NCBI RefSeq assembly: GCF_902506105.1
Contig: NZ_LR733304.1
Coordinates: 2,305,832 to 2,369,831 of the forward strand
Length of the DNA stretch: 64,000 nt
Direction: 5' to 3'
Origin: Aeromicrobium sp. 9AM
GTDB lineage: Bacteria; Actinomycetota; Actinomycetes; Propionibacteriales; Nocardioidaceae
Of the stretch, positions 27,007 through 36,185 are shown piece by piece. Position 1 is the first letter of the stretch. The number at the start of each line of letters is the position of its first letter. The notes below the pieces were generated by a model. That model searched no databases, was not told where the DNA came from, and saw only the letters and a program-made list of their open reading frames with translations. The translations under genes were made by a program, and so were the position numbers.

Positions 27007-29402
27007 GCGACTCCTCCGCTGATCGTCACGTGATCGGCATAGCCGGCGCCGAGTGCGCTGTGCAGGCTGGCGCCGGAGTTGGCCGGTGCCCAGACGACAC
27101 CGTCGGGCAGCTCGGCGACCTCGGTCGGGAAGCTGACGATGCCCGCATCGGTCGACAGCGTCGCCATGCCGCCGGGCTCGACGTCGAATGCCTTGAGCGT
27201 GGCCTCGCTGGCCCGCAGCACCGCCGGGCGGGCGGTCGCCTTGAGCTCGAGCTGGCCGTCCTGGCCGCGGCCGTCGTCGATCATGAGGCGCCAGGTGTCG
27301 AGCACCACGGCGCGCTTGGGCGCGGCCGTCGTGTCAGGCTCCACGGTCGGGACCCCGATGCGCTCGCCGTCCCACGGGCCGAGCTCCTGCATGGCGGCCC
27401 GGACCTGGGCGACAGTACGGAAGCCGAGCGGCTGGCCCATCTCCTCGGCCAGGCCGGCCAGGACACGAATGTCGGTCAGCGAGTTGGGCTCGTGGAGGAC
27501 GGCGTCGAACGTACGGACGCGCCCCTCCCAGTTGACGAAGCTGCCGGGCTTCTCGACCACCGGGGCGACCGGCAGGACGACGTCGGCGACCTCGGTGACC
27601 TCGCTCTCGCGGACCTCGAGGCTGACGATGAAGTCGGCGCTGGCGAGCGCCCGGCGAGCGGCAGCCGGATCGGGCAGGTCGTTGATCTCGACGCCGCCGA
27701 TCAGCAGCGCGTGGACCGTGCCGAACCGGGTGTCCTCGAAGATCTCGGTGGTGTTGCGGCCCCGACGCGCAGGGACCGTTCGCACGCCCCAGGCCGCGGC
27801 CAGGTCGGTACGTGCTTCGACGTCGTCGAGCGGGCGGCCACCGGGCAGCAGGTCGGGCAGGCAGCCGGTCTCGGCCGCGCCACGCTCACCGGCGCGCCGC
27901 GGGACCCACGCGATGCGGGCTCCAGCCTTGTCGGCCGCGGCGACGAGGGCGCTGAAGCCGCCCGGGACCATGGCGAGACGCTCACCGGCGAGGAAGATCG
28001 CGTCCTGGTCGAGCTGGAGCGCGGCCAGGGCCGCCGGCTCGTGACCCGGGATCGTCTGGACCAGCTCACCGGACATCTTGCGCAGGCCGCGGGTCGCGTG
28101 GCTCGCGATCGCCACGACCTTGAGGCCGGCGCGCGATGCCTTGCGGAGCCGCAGGAAGATGCTGCCGTTCTCGTCCTCGGGCTCCAGGCCGACCAGCACG
28201 ACGGTCGACGCCTTCTCGAGATCGGCGAACGTGACGTCCAGCGACGTCGTGACCACGCGCGACGCGAGGAACTGCGCCTCCTCCTCGGAGTGGGCGCGGG
28301 CGCGGAAGTCGATGTCATTCGTACGCAGCACCGTGCGCGCGAACTTGCTGTAGGCGAACGCGTCCTCGGTGGTCAGGCGACCGCCGGGCAGCACACCGAC
28401 CTTGCCTTCGGCTGCGGCGAGGCCCTTGGCCGCGGCCGCCAGGGCTGCGGGCCACGAGGCCGGCTCGAGCTGCTCGGTCTCGGGGTTGCGGACGAGCGGC
28501 GTCGTGATGCGGTCACCGACCGTGGCGTAGGTGAACGCGAAGCGGTCCTTGTCGGTGATCCACTCCTCGTTGACCTCGGGATCGTCACCGGCGAGCCGGC
28601 GCATGACCCGGCCGCGACGGTGATCGACGCGGATCGCGGAGCCGCTCGAGTCGTGCTCGGCGATCGACGGGGTCGAGACGAGGTCGAACGGGCGGGCGCG
28701 GAAGCGGTAGTCAGCGCTGGTCAGGGCGCCCACGGGGCAGATCTGGATCGTGTTGCCCGAGAAGTAGGAGCTGAACGGCTCCTCCTCGTAGATCCCGACC
28801 TGCTGCTGCGAACCGCGCTCGATCAGGGCGATGAACGGGTCGCCGGCGATCTGCTCGGAGAAGCGGGTGCACCGGGCGCACAGCACGCAGCGCTCACGGT
28901 CGAGCAGGACCTGCTCGGACACCTTGATGGGCTTGGGGAACGTCCGCTTGACCTCGGTGAAGCGGGTCTCGCCCTGGCCGTGCGTCATCGACTGGTTCTG
29001 CAGCGGGCACTCGCCGCCCTTGTCGCACACGGGGCAGTCGAGCGGGTGGTTGATCAGCAGGAACTCCATGTTGCCGCGCTGCGCCTTCTCGGCGACGGGC
29101 GACGTGACCTGCGTCTTGACGACCATGCCGGCCGCGACCTCGATCGTGCAGGATGCCTGCGGCTTGGGGAATCCGCGGCCGTTGCCGGCGTCGGTGATCT
29201 CGACGAGGCACTGGCGGCAGGCGCCGACCGGGTCGAGCAGCGGGTGGTCGCAGAACCGCGGGATCTCGGTGCCGATCAGCTCGGCGGCGCGGATCACGAG
29301 CGTGCCCTTGGGGACACTGACCTCGACGTCGTCGATCGTCAGCGTGACGAGCTCGACCGGGGCAGCGCCGGTTGAGCCTGTCGAAACCTCGTCGACTGTC
29401 AT
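27003..29402 (-). CDS. nuoG: NADH-quinone oxidoreductase subunit G, N7 cluster ligands lost
   Basis: A 799-residue iron-sulfur subunit linking the NADH site to the peripheral arm. Ligands are present for the [2Fe-2S] cluster (Cys51, 62, 65, 85), the His-Cys cluster (His119, Cys123, 126, 132) and a [4Fe-4S] cluster (Cys172, 175, 178, 222). The additional N7 cluster, when present, uses CxxCxxxC...C; here those places read Ala248, Asp251, Ser255 and about Thr283, so N7 is missing. The rest is a molybdopterin-oxidoreductase-like domain. The N-terminal ten residues before VELVTLTID are encoded partly by a palindromic element at 29370-29388. It overlaps nuoF and nuoH by four bases. Confidence 0.95.
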   Translation of the reverse strand: MTVDEVSTGSTGAAPVELVTLTIDDVEVSVPKGTLVIRAAELIGTEIPRFCDHPLLDPVGACRQCLVEITDAGNGRGFPKPQASCTIEVAAGMVVKTQVTSPVAEKAQRGNMEFLLINHPLDCPVCDKGGECPLQNQSMTHGQGETRFTEVKRTFPKPIKVSEQVLLDRERCVLCARCTRFSEQIAGDPFIALIERGSQQQVGIYEEEPFSSYFSGNTIQICPVGALTSADYRFRARPFDLVSTPSIAEHDSSGSAIRVDHRRGRVMRRLAGDDPEVNEEWITDKDRFAFTYATVGDRITTPLVRNPETEQLEPASWPAALAAAAKGLAAAEGKVGVLPGGRLTTEDAFAYSKFARTVLRTNDIDFRARAHSEEEAQFLASRVVTTSLDVTFADLEKASTVVLVGLEPEDENGSIFLRLRKASRAGLKVVAIASHATRGLRKMSGELVQTIPGHEPAALAALQLDQDAIFLAGERLAMVPGGFSALVAAADKAGARIAWVPRRAGERGAAETGCLPDLLPGGRPLDDVEARTDLAAAWGVRTVPARRGRNTTEIFEDTRFGTVHALLIGGVEINDLPDPAAARRALASADFIVSLEVRESEVTEVADVVLPVAPVVEKPGSFVNWEGRVRTFDAVLHEPNSLTDIRVLAGLAEEMGQPLGFRTVAQVRAAMQELGPWDGERIGVPTVEPDTTAAPKRAVVLDTWRLMIDDGRGQDGQLELKATARPAVLRASEATLKAFDVEPGGMATLSTDAGIVSFPTEVAELPDGVVWAPANSGASLHSALGAGYADHVTISGGVA
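29370..29388. repeat. In-frame 19-bp palindromic element in the nuoG 5' coding end
   Basis: GGTTGAGCCTGTCGAAACC, with complementary ends GGTT and AACC around the GAGCCTGTCGA core. It encodes the STGST region of the NuoG N-terminus, before the ferredoxin-like domain begins. Confidence 0.75.
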
Positions 29403-30718
29403 GCCTTGCCTCCGACGGTCTGGGGGGCGAACAGGGTCGAGGCCGCCGGCGGGAAGAGCTCACGCGACGGCGTGTGCAGGCCGGACTCGAACTCGCTGCG
29501 GAAGTACTGGATCGCCGACGTGATCGGGCTCGTGGCGCCGTCACCGAGGGCGCAGAACGAGCGGCCCAGGATGTTCTCGCACAGGTCGAGCAGCAGCTCG
29601 ATGTCGCCGTCCTTGCCCTGGCCCTCGTCGAGGCGTTGCAGGGTCTGGACGAGCCACCACGTTCCTTCGCGGCACGGCGTGCACTTGCCGCAGGACTCGT
29701 GCTTGTAGAACTCGGTCCACCGGAGCACACACCGTACGACCGAGGTCGTCTGGTCGAAGACCTGGAGCGCCTTGGTGCCCAGCATCGAGCCGGCCGCGCC
29801 GACGCCCTCGTAGTCGAGCGGGATGTCGAGGTGCTCCGCAGTCAGGATCGGGGTCGACGAGCCGCCGGGCGTCCAGAACTTGAGCTCGCTGCCGGGGCGC
29901 ATGCCGCCGCCGAGGTCGAGCAGCTCGCGCAACGTGATGCCGAGCGGCGCCTCGTACTGGCCGGGGCGGGCGACGTGTCCCGAGAGGGAGTAGAGCGTGT
30001 AGCCCTTGGACTTCTCGGTGCCCATCGAGCCGAACCAGTCGATGCCGTTCTTGACGATCGACGGCACCGAGGCGATCGACTCGACGTTGTTGACGACGGT
30101 CGGCGACGCATAGAGGCCCTCGACGGCGGGGAACGGCGGACGCAGGCGGGGCTGCCCGCGGCGACCCTCGAGCGAGTCGAGGAGCGCGGTCTCCTCGCCG
30201 CAGATGTAGGCACCGGCGCCGGCGTGGATGATGAGCTCGAGGTCGACGCCCGAGCCGAGGATGTCTGTGCCGAGGTAGCCGGCCTCGGCGGCCTCACGCG
30301 CCGCGGCGCGCAGGCGGCGTACGACGTGCAGCACCTCGCCGCGCACGTAGATGAACGCGGTCTTGGCCCGGATCGCGTGGGCCGCGATGATGACGCCCTC
30401 GATCAGGGTGTGCGGCGTGGCCATCATGAGCGGGATGTCCTTGCAGGTGCCCGGCTCTGACTCATCGGCGTTGACGACGAGATATTTCGGCTTGGGGTTG
30501 TCCTGCGGGATGAAGCTCCACTTCATGCCGGTCGGGAACCCGGCACCACCGCGACCGCGCAGGCCGGAGTCCTTGACCAGGCTGATGAGGTCGTCGGGTG
30601 CCATCTTGAGGGCGGTCTCGAGGGCGGAGTAGCCACCGGCCTTCTTGTACGCCTTGAGGGTCCACGCGCGATCCGTGCCCCAGTCGGCGCTGAGCACCGG
30701 GGTGAGCGTGTCAGTCAT
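29399..30718 (-). CDS. nuoF: NADH-quinone oxidoreductase subunit F (FMN/NADH-binding)
   Basis: A 439-residue subunit that binds NADH, FMN and cluster N3. The nucleotide-binding glycine loop GRGGAGFPTGMKW starts at residue 55, and the N3 ligands are in ESCGKCTPCREG and the later SFCALGD. The start is MTDTLTPVL at 30718, eight bases inside the nuoE end; an alanine/arginine-rich in-frame extension upstream was rejected. Full-length compared with the family (420-450). This is the only nuoF in the window, so the second cluster must share it or use another electron source. Confidence 0.96.
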   Translation of the reverse strand: MTDTLTPVLSADWGTDRAWTLKAYKKAGGYSALETALKMAPDDLISLVKDSGLRGRGGAGFPTGMKWSFIPQDNPKPKYLVVNADESEPGTCKDIPLMMATPHTLIEGVIIAAHAIRAKTAFIYVRGEVLHVVRRLRAAAREAAEAGYLGTDILGSGVDLELIIHAGAGAYICGEETALLDSLEGRRGQPRLRPPFPAVEGLYASPTVVNNVESIASVPSIVKNGIDWFGSMGTEKSKGYTLYSLSGHVARPGQYEAPLGITLRELLDLGGGMRPGSELKFWTPGGSSTPILTAEHLDIPLDYEGVGAAGSMLGTKALQVFDQTTSVVRCVLRWTEFYKHESCGKCTPCREGTWWLVQTLQRLDEGQGKDGDIELLLDLCENILGRSFCALGDGATSPITSAIQYFRSEFESGLHTPSRELFPPAASTLFAPQTVGGKA

Positions 30719-31505
30719 CCTTGCCCTCCTCGGCAGTGTCGGCGGGCGATTCCTCGACCTTGGTCTCGGACTCGGCGCGTGAGGTGTCGGCCTGCTCGGC
30801 GGCACCCGTCTTGGAGTCGGCGGCCGCTTCGCTCGCGTCGCCGGCAGAGGCCTTCTTGGCATCGTCGACCGAGGGAGCGGACCAGCCGCGCTCGGCGGCG
30901 ATCTCGAGGCCCGCGAGCGAGGGCCCGGCAGCGGCCGGACCTTCGTCGGCGAGGCCGTCCTCGAAGCCGGCGAGCACGCGCTCGGCCTCGCGCCACGACG
31001 TGATCGTCGCGCCGCGCGTGGCCTGCACCGGCTCACCGGCGCGGAGCTTGTCGACGACCTCGATCGCCGAGTCGGGCGTCTGGTTGTCGAAGAACTCCCA
31101 ATTGACCATCATGACCGGCGCGAAGTCGCACGCTGCGTTGCACTCGATGTGCTCGAGGGTGACCTTGCCGTCCTCGGTCGTCTCGTCGTTGCCGACGTCG
31201 AGGTGGCCCTTGAGCCGCTCGAAGATCAGGTCGCCGCCCATGACGGCGCACAACGTGTTGGTGCAGACGCCGACGTGGTGCTCACCCATGGGGCGGCGCT
31301 TGTACATCGTGTAGAACGTCGCGACGCCGGAGACCTCCGCGGCGCTGATGCCGAGGATGTCGGCGCAGACCTCGATGCCCTCGTTGGTGACGTTGCCCTC
31401 GGTCGACTGGATCAGGTGCAACATCGGCAGCAGCGCGCTGCGTGACTGTGGGTAGCGTCCGGCGAGCTCGCGCAGCTCACCCAGCGTGGTGTCGGTGAGT
31501 GTCAT
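30711..31505 (-). CDS. nuoE: NADH-quinone oxidoreductase subunit E ([2Fe-2S])
   Basis: A 264-residue thioredoxin-fold [2Fe-2S] subunit. Ligands are C-x4-C in GVCTNTLCAVMGG and C-x3-C in ECNAACDFAPVMMVN. The core ends near residue 180; the remaining 80 residues are Ala/Glu/Ser/Asp-rich low complexity (EAAADSKTGAAEQADTSRAE and following), a disordered tail seen in many actinobacterial NuoE proteins. The ATG at 31505 overlaps the nuoD stop by one base (TGATG). Confidence 0.95.
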   Translation of the reverse strand: MTLTDTTLGELRELAGRYPQSRSALLPMLHLIQSTEGNVTNEGIEVCADILGISAAEVSGVATFYTMYKRRPMGEHHVGVCTNTLCAVMGGDLIFERLKGHLDVGNDETTEDGKVTLEHIECNAACDFAPVMMVNWEFFDNQTPDSAIEVVDKLRAGEPVQATRGATITSWREAERVLAGFEDGLADEGPAAAGPSLAGLEIAAERGWSAPSVDDAKKASAGDASEAAADSKTGAAEQADTSRAESETKVEESPADTAEEGKDD

Positions 31506-32836
31506 CAGCGATCCACTCCCCCCATGACGGGGTCGATGCTGGCGATCGCGACGATCACGTCCGACAGCATGCCGCCTTCGCTCATGACCGACGTGCCCTG
31601 CAGGTTGACGAACGAGGGATCGCGGAAGTGCGCGCGATAGGGCCGCGTGCCGCCGTCGGAGACGAGGTGGCAGCCGATCTCGCCGCGAGGCGCCTCGATG
31701 CTCGCGTACGCCTGACCGGCCGGGACCCGGAAGCCTTCGGTCACGATCTTGAAGTGGTGGATCAGCGCTTCCATCGACTCGCCCATGATGTGCTTGATGT
31801 GCTCGGCGGAGTTGCCCTGACCGTCCGAGCCGACGCTGAGCTGCGACGGCCACGCAATCTTCTTGTCGGCCACCATGACGGGCTGGCCCTCCATGCCGGC
31901 GAGCCGCTCGATGGCCTGCTCGACGATCTTGATGGACTCCCACATCTCGTCGAGGCGGACGCGGAACCGGCCGTAGGCGTCGGGCTCGTCGCGGGTCACG
32001 ACGTCGAAGTCGTACGTCTCGTAGCCCCAGTAGGGCTGCTTCTTGCGAAGGTCCCAGTCGTAGCCGGTGGCCCGGAGCACCGGTCCGGTCAGGCCCAGTG
32101 CGAGGCAGCCGGCGAGGTCGAGGTGGCCGACGCCCTTGAGCCGGCCCTTGAAGATCGGGTTGGCGTTGCACAGCGCGGCGTACTCGGGCAGCCGCTTCTT
32201 GAGCAGCCGGACCGTGGAGCGCAGCTTCTCGATCGCGCCGGCCGGCAGGTCCTGTGCGACACCGCCGGGGCGGAAGAACGCGTGGTTCATGCGCAGGCCC
32301 GTGATCATCTCGAAGAGGTCGAGGATCAGCTCACGGTCGCGGAACCCGCACGTCATGACCGTCAGGGCGCCGATCTCCATGCCGCCGGTCGCCAGGCACA
32401 CGAGGTGCGAGGAGATCCGGTTGAGCTCGAGCAGCAGGACGCGCATGGCCTGGGCCTTCTCGGGGGCCTCGATGCCGAGCAGCTTCTCGACCGCCATGAC
32501 GTACGCGGCCTCGTTGGAGAACGGTGCGACGTAGTCCATCCGGGTGCAGAACGTCACGCCCTGCGTCCAGGTTCGGTACTCCATGTTCTTCTCGATGCCG
32601 GTGTGCAGGTAGCCGACACCGGCACGGGCATCGCGTACGGTTTCGCCGTCGATCTCGAGGATCAGGCGCAGCACGCCGTGGGTCGACGGGTGCTGCGGGC
32701 CCATGTTGATGACCAGGTGGTCACCCTCGACGGCCGAGGCGTCGATCGTGTCCCAGTCCTGGCCCGTGACGGTGAAGACCGGCCCTTCGGCGGAATCGGT
32801 CGTGCTGGCGTACGGGTCGCTCACGGTCTCGGTCAT
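31505..32836 (-). CDS. nuoD: NADH-quinone oxidoreductase subunit D
   Basis: A 443-residue 49-kDa-type subunit that lines the quinone-binding site next to NuoB. Diagnostic blocks are [70 protein letters not shown] and, at the C-terminus, DPVMGGVDR. It is the only nuoD in the window. The second nuo cluster has NuoB, NuoC and NuoH but no counterpart, so this protein is a candidate shared subunit. It overlaps nuoC and nuoE. Confidence 0.97.
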   Translation of the reverse strand: MTETVSDPYASTTDSAEGPVFTVTGQDWDTIDASAVEGDHLVINMGPQHPSTHGVLRLILEIDGETVRDARAGVGYLHTGIEKNMEYRTWTQGVTFCTRMDYVAPFSNEAAYVMAVEKLLGIEAPEKAQAMRVLLLELNRISSHLVCLATGGMEIGALTVMTCGFRDRELILDLFEMITGLRMNHAFFRPGGVAQDLPAGAIEKLRSTVRLLKKRLPEYAALCNANPIFKGRLKGVGHLDLAGCLALGLTGPVLRATGYDWDLRKKQPYWGYETYDFDVVTRDEPDAYGRFRVRLDEMWESIKIVEQAIERLAGMEGQPVMVADKKIAWPSQLSVGSDGQGNSAEHIKHIMGESMEALIHHFKIVTEGFRVPAGQAYASIEAPRGEIGCHLVSDGGTRPYRAHFRDPSFVNLQGTSVMSEGGMLSDVIVAIASIDPVMGGVDR

Positions 32837-33582
32837 GAGTAGCTCCTCCGCTGGTCGGGCGGGGCGATCGTGCCGCCCTTGTACTCGACGGGGATTCCGC
32901 CCAACGGATAGTCCTTGCGCTGCGGATGGCCGGGCCAGTCGTCCGGCATCAGGATGCGGGCCAGTGCGGGGTGGCCGTCGAAGACGATGCCGAACATGTC
33001 CCAGGTCTCCCGCTCCTGCCAGTCGGCGGTCGGGTAGATGCTGACGACGCTCGGGATGTGGGGATCTTCGTCGGGGGCGACGACCTCGAGCCGGATGCGC
33101 CGATTGTGGGTCATCGAGAGCAGGTGATAGACGACGTGCAGCTCGCGCCCGGTCTCGTGGGGGAAGTGCGCCCCGCTCACGCTGGAGCAGAACTCGAAGC
33201 GCAGCACCGGGTCGTTGCGCAGGTGCGTCACGGTGTCGAGCAGCTTGTGCCGGCGGATGAAGAACGTGATCTCGCCGCGGTCGACGACGACCTTCTCGAT
33301 CGCCTCGTCGAGCTCCGTGATGGTCGCGAGCTGGTCGGCGACCTCGTCGTACCAGCCGCCATAGGGACGCTGGCTGGCGCCGGGCATGATGACCGGCCGG
33401 GTCAGGCCGCCGAAGCCCGTGGTGTCGCCGGTGCCGTGGATGCCGAAGGCTCCTTCGCGGACCTCGACGATCTCGAGCTCGACTGCGTCGCTCTTGACGA
33501 GCTCCGACTGCGTCTCGTGCGAGCCGTCCTGGGTCTCGGTGCCCTTGTCCCGCTCGTCCTTGTTGCCTTTTGCGTCAACCAT
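32833..33582 (-). CDS. nuoC: NADH-quinone oxidoreductase subunit C
   Basis: A 249-residue 30-kDa-type subunit of the quinone module. The signature [50 protein letters not shown] is complete. The first 40 residues are highly charged ([20 protein letters not shown]) and probably disordered. It overlaps nuoB by one base and nuoD by four. It contains no palindromic insertion, in contrast to NuoC2. Confidence 0.95.
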   Translation of the reverse strand: MVDAKGNKDERDKGTETQDGSHETQSELVKSDAVELEIVEVREGAFGIHGTGDTTGFGGLTRPVIMPGASQRPYGGWYDEVADQLATITELDEAIEKVVVDRGEITFFIRRHKLLDTVTHLRNDPVLRFEFCSSVSGAHFPHETGRELHVVYHLLSMTHNRRIRLEVVAPDEDPHIPSVVSIYPTADWQERETWDMFGIVFDGHPALARILMPDDWPGHPQRKDYPLGGIPVEYKGGTIAPPDQRRSYS

Positions 33583-34145
33583 CAGCGCATGAGCCCCTTC
33601 ATCGCCGAGGTCGGCGTGGCCAGGAGGGCGACCTTCTCGTCCTGCTTGATCTCGTTGAGGCGGTTGACGCCGAGCTTCTCGTGCTGGATCTGGTCGTGCA
33701 GCTTGAGGATCGCGTCGATCAGCATCTCGGGGCGCGGCGGGCAGCCGGGGAGGTACATGTCGACCGGCACGATGTGGTCGACGCCCTGGACGATCGCGTA
33801 GTTGTTGAACATGCCGCCCGAGCTCGCGCAGACGCCCATCGCCAGGACGTACTTGGGGCCGGCCATCTGGTCATAGATCTGGCGCACGACAGGGGCCATC
33901 TTGTTGCTGACCCGGCCGGCGACGATCATCAGGTCGGCCTGGCGCGGCGAGGGCCGGAAGACCTCCATGCCGAAGCGCGCCGAGTCGAACCGCGGGGCGC
34001 CGAACGTCATCATCTCGATCGCGCAACATGCCAGCCCGAACGTCGCGGGCCAGAACGAGGCCTTGCGCATGTAGCCGGCGAGTCCCTCGACCGTCGACAG
34101 CAGAACTCCGGACGGCAGCTTTTCTTCAATTCCCACGTCGGCCAC
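33582..34145 (-). CDS. nuoB: NADH-quinone oxidoreductase subunit B (N2 cluster)
   Basis: A 187-residue subunit holding the N2 [4Fe-4S] cluster, with ligands Cys40-Cys41 ([10 protein letters not shown]), Cys106 ([10 protein letters not shown]) and Cys135 (LPGCPPRPE). It starts [13 protein letters not shown]. The 93-bp gap to nuoA is the widest in the operon and includes a short CTTCGCTTCGCTCAG stretch resembling dispersed repeats. Confidence 0.96.
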   Translation of the reverse strand: MADVGIEEKLPSGVLLSTVEGLAGYMRKASFWPATFGLACCAIEMMTFGAPRFDSARFGMEVFRPSPRQADLMIVAGRVSNKMAPVVRQIYDQMAGPKYVLAMGVCASSGGMFNNYAIVQGVDHIVPVDMYLPGCPPRPEMLIDAILKLHDQIQHEKLGVNRLNEIKQDEKVALLATPTSAMKGLMR

Positions 34146-34238
34146 TCCTCGTTTCGTAGTGCGCCCGCGTCCTCACTCGAAGGCCGTGCCCGACGCGGGG
34201 CCCGGAACGTGCTGTGCTGAATTGGTCCTTCGCTTCGC

Positions 34239-34598
34239 TCAGTCCCATTCGAGGCCTCCACGGCGCCATACGTAGGCATAGGCGATGAACACCGTCAGCA
34301 TGAAGATGAACATCTCGATCAGCCCGAACCACCCGAGCGCGTCGAAGGCGACCGCGAACGGGTAGAGGAAGATGATCTCGATGTCGAACACGATGAACAG
34401 CATCGCGATGATGAAGTAGCGGATCGACACCTTGCCGCCGCCCTCGGGCAACGGACTGGGCTCGATGCCCGACTCGTAACGGTCGAGCTTGGCGCGGTTG
34501 TAGCGCTTGGGCCCGGTCAGCGGCGCGATCGCGACGCTGCCGATGGCGAATGCGGCCGCGATGGCTCCCAGCACGATGATCGGCGTGTAAGCCGTCAC
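34239..34598 (-). CDS. nuoA: NADH-quinone oxidoreductase subunit A (first gene of the full operon)
   Basis: A 119-residue three-helix subunit with YNRAKLDRYESGIEPSP and IRYFIIAMLFIVFDIEIIFLYPFAVAF. The start at 34598 has GGGAGG upstream with good spacing, so unlike nuoA2 it uses a normal leader. About 85 bp upstream lies a predicted promoter, and a Rex operator sits inside the leader, so the whole 14-gene operon is probably repressed when NADH is scarce relative to NAD+. Confidence 0.96.
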   Translation of the reverse strand: MTAYTPIIVLGAIAAAFAIGSVAIAPLTGPKRYNRAKLDRYESGIEPSPLPEGGGKVSIRYFIIAMLFIVFDIEIIFLYPFAVAFDALGWFGLIEMFIFMLTVFIAYAYVWRRGGLEWD

Positions 34599-34650
34599 GG
34601 CACCTCCCAGGCTTCAACCGACAGAGCAAGAGCTGTGTGTGTTCGTGCGC

Positions 34651-34668
34651 TTGTGAATTGCTTCACAA
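34651..34668. promoter_or_regulatory. Rex operator (ROP) in the nuoA leader
   Basis: TTGTGAATTGCTTCACAA is a perfect 7-bp palindrome with a 4-bp spacer and matches the actinobacterial Rex site TTGTGAA-N4-TTCACAA. It lies about 15-30 bases downstream of the transcription start expected from the promoter at 34684-34712, where a bound repressor would block elongation or initiation. Rex senses NADH/NAD+ and controls nuo in Streptomyces. Confidence 0.85.
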
Positions 34669-34683
34669 CGTGATCACGGTCTC

Positions 34684-34712
34684 ACCCTACGCCCGTCGCA
34701 CGGACCTTGTAA
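34684..34712 (-). promoter_or_regulatory. Predicted promoter of the nuoA-N operon
   Basis: On the minus strand TTACAA (34712-34707) and TAGGGT (34689-34684) are separated by exactly 17 bp, a good sigma-70-type promoter. The Rex palindrome follows 15 bases downstream of the -10 element. Confidence 0.65.
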
Positions 34713-34845
34713 CTGAGGTCACACTAACCTCGCGCGGCGTCGACCCAAACCCACGGTTTGAGACCTGGGTCACACCGGCACCGATCATCCCAGAGGTCGG
34801 CGACGAACACCTCATGACCCCCATCCACAGAACGAGGTGCGCGAC

Positions 34846-35463
34846 ATGCACGATCCCTTGCTGACAGCCATCGCGGGCTCGCACCGCGCGCTCGACGACC
34901 AGCTCACCGCCGTCGGCCGCGCGGTGCAGGATCGCCAGGCGACCCGCGTGGTCATGCAGATGACTGATGCGTTCATGATCCACGCCTGCCGGCACGTCTC
35001 GGCGACGTGCGCCGTCATCCTGCCCCGTGCCCGACGCGGGTTGCCGGAGGGTCGCCGCCGCGTGCGGCTCTACATCCGTCAGGCCCGGCAACTCGAGCGA
35101 TCGGTCGCCCAGGCCAAGCGCCGGCTCTACGGGGCATCCCGGTCGATCGAGCTGCCGTGGTCGTACGTGTGGGCAGGCCTGCGGCACGAACTCCATGAGC
35201 TCATGGCGATCGAGCTGGCGCTGGTCGAGGATGTCGCCGCGGAGCTGGGTCCGCGCGCAGGAGGTCATCTCGCGCGCCAGCTCGCGGGCTCGGAGGCGGG
35301 CAGCCCGACGAGGCCACATCCCCACTCGCCGCACACGGGCTGGACTGCGTCGTTGAGCCGGGTGCTGTGGGTGCGAGCGGACTCCTTCTGGGATGCCGTC
35401 GAAGGACGCATCGTCGCGGGTGCCGTCAAGCGGTTCAAGGCACCGGCGCGCTTCGCGTCCTAG
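34846..35463 (+). CDS. Hemerythrin-like helical protein with degenerate ligands
   Basis: A 205-residue, mostly helical protein. Two histidine-containing helical segments ([11 protein letters not shown] near residue 13 and [21 protein letters not shown] near residue 50) and a later [17 protein letters not shown] follow the spacing of HHE hemerythrin domains. The usual glutamate of HxxxE before the P.R turn is not in place, so iron binding is uncertain. The ATG at 34846 has GAGG eight bases upstream. It is divergent from the Rex-controlled nuo operon and shares its CTAG stop with menG. The fold call is tentative. Confidence 0.45.
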   Translation: MHDPLLTAIAGSHRALDDQLTAVGRAVQDRQATRVVMQMTDAFMIHACRHVSATCAVILPRARRGLPEGRRRVRLYIRQARQLERSVAQAKRRLYGASRSIELPWSYVWAGLRHELHELMAIELALVEDVAAELGPRAGGHLARQLAGSEAGSPTRPHPHSPHTGWTASLSRVLWVRADSFWDAVEGRIVAGAVKRFKAPARFAS

Positions 35464-36152
35464 GGGCGGAATGAATGGTGCAGCGCGACGATGCCGCCGG
35501 AGAGGTTGTGCCACTCGACCCGGCCCCAGCCGGCCTCGACCATGCGCAGCGCCAGCCCCTTCTGGTCGGGCCACTCGCGGATCGACTCGGCCAGGTAGAC
35601 GTACGACTCGGGGTTGGACGAGACCTTGCGGGCGATGGGCGGCAGCGCGCGCATGAGGTAGTTGGAGTAGATCGCCTCGAACGGTCCCCACGTCGGCGTG
35701 CTGAACTCGCACACCACGATGCGGCCGCCCGGCTTGGTCACCCGGAAGAGCTCGCGCAGTCCCGCGATCGGGTCGACGATGTTGCGCAGCCCGAACGAGA
35801 TCGTGACGGCGTCGAACGTCTCGTCGCCGAACGGCAGCAGCATCCCGTCGCCGGCGGTGAAGGCCAGCCGTGGACGCTCCCGCTTGCCGACCTCGAGCAT
35901 GCCGATCGAGAAGTCGCACGGCACGACCGTCGCGCCCGCGTCGGCGAACGGCTGGCTCGACGTCCCGGTACCGGCGGCGAGGTCGAGGATCTTCTCGCCG
36001 GGCTGCGGGTCGACGAGCTCGACGACGCGCTTGCGCCAGCGCCGGTCCTGCCCGAGAGACAGCACGTCGTTGGTCACGTCGTACTTCTCGGCGACCCCGT
36101 CGAACATCTTCGCGACGTCGTGGGGTTCCTTGTCCAGACCGGCTCGGCTCAC
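35460..36152 (-). CDS. menG: Demethylmenaquinone methyltransferase
   Basis: A 230-residue SAM-dependent methyltransferase that makes menaquinone from demethylmenaquinone, the last pathway step. The UbiE/MenG blocks are [29 protein letters not shown], the SAM loop [11 protein letters not shown] near residue 57, ISFGLRNI and the C-terminal [21 protein letters not shown]. The start is GTG at 36152; upstream in-frame sequence is shadow. CAGGGT ends six bases before the GTG, so the message is probably leaderless. It is divergent from menF with only 33 bp between start codons. Confidence 0.93.
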   Translation of the reverse strand: MSRAGLDKEPHDVAKMFDGVAEKYDVTNDVLSLGQDRRWRKRVVELVDPQPGEKILDLAAGTGTSSQPFADAGATVVPCDFSIGMLEVGKRERPRLAFTAGDGMLLPFGDETFDAVTISFGLRNIVDPIAGLRELFRVTKPGGRIVVCEFSTPTWGPFEAIYSNYLMRALPPIARKVSSNPESYVYLAESIREWPDQKGLALRMVEAGWGRVEWHNLSGGIVALHHSFRP

Positions 36153-36177
36153 CTTCCCACCCTGCCACGGGTAGGCT
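36153..36177. promoter_or_regulatory. Back-to-back leaderless promoters of menG and menF
   Basis: For menF, TAGGCT (36172-36177) ends eight bases before the GTG at 36186. For menG, minus-strand CAGGGT (36164-36159) ends six bases before the GTG at 36152. The whole intergenic region is 33 bp, so the two polymerase sites must overlap and the genes probably compete or are co-controlled. Confidence 0.5.
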
Positions 36178-36185
36178 CGATCATT

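Noticed and set aside
27030..29375. Very long open frame (about 780 codons) antisense to nuoG, with similar ones opposite other nuo genes
   Set aside because: Arg/Gly/Asp/Glu-rich composition without any family motif; such frames arise in high-GC DNA opposite real genes. nuoG has full motif support.
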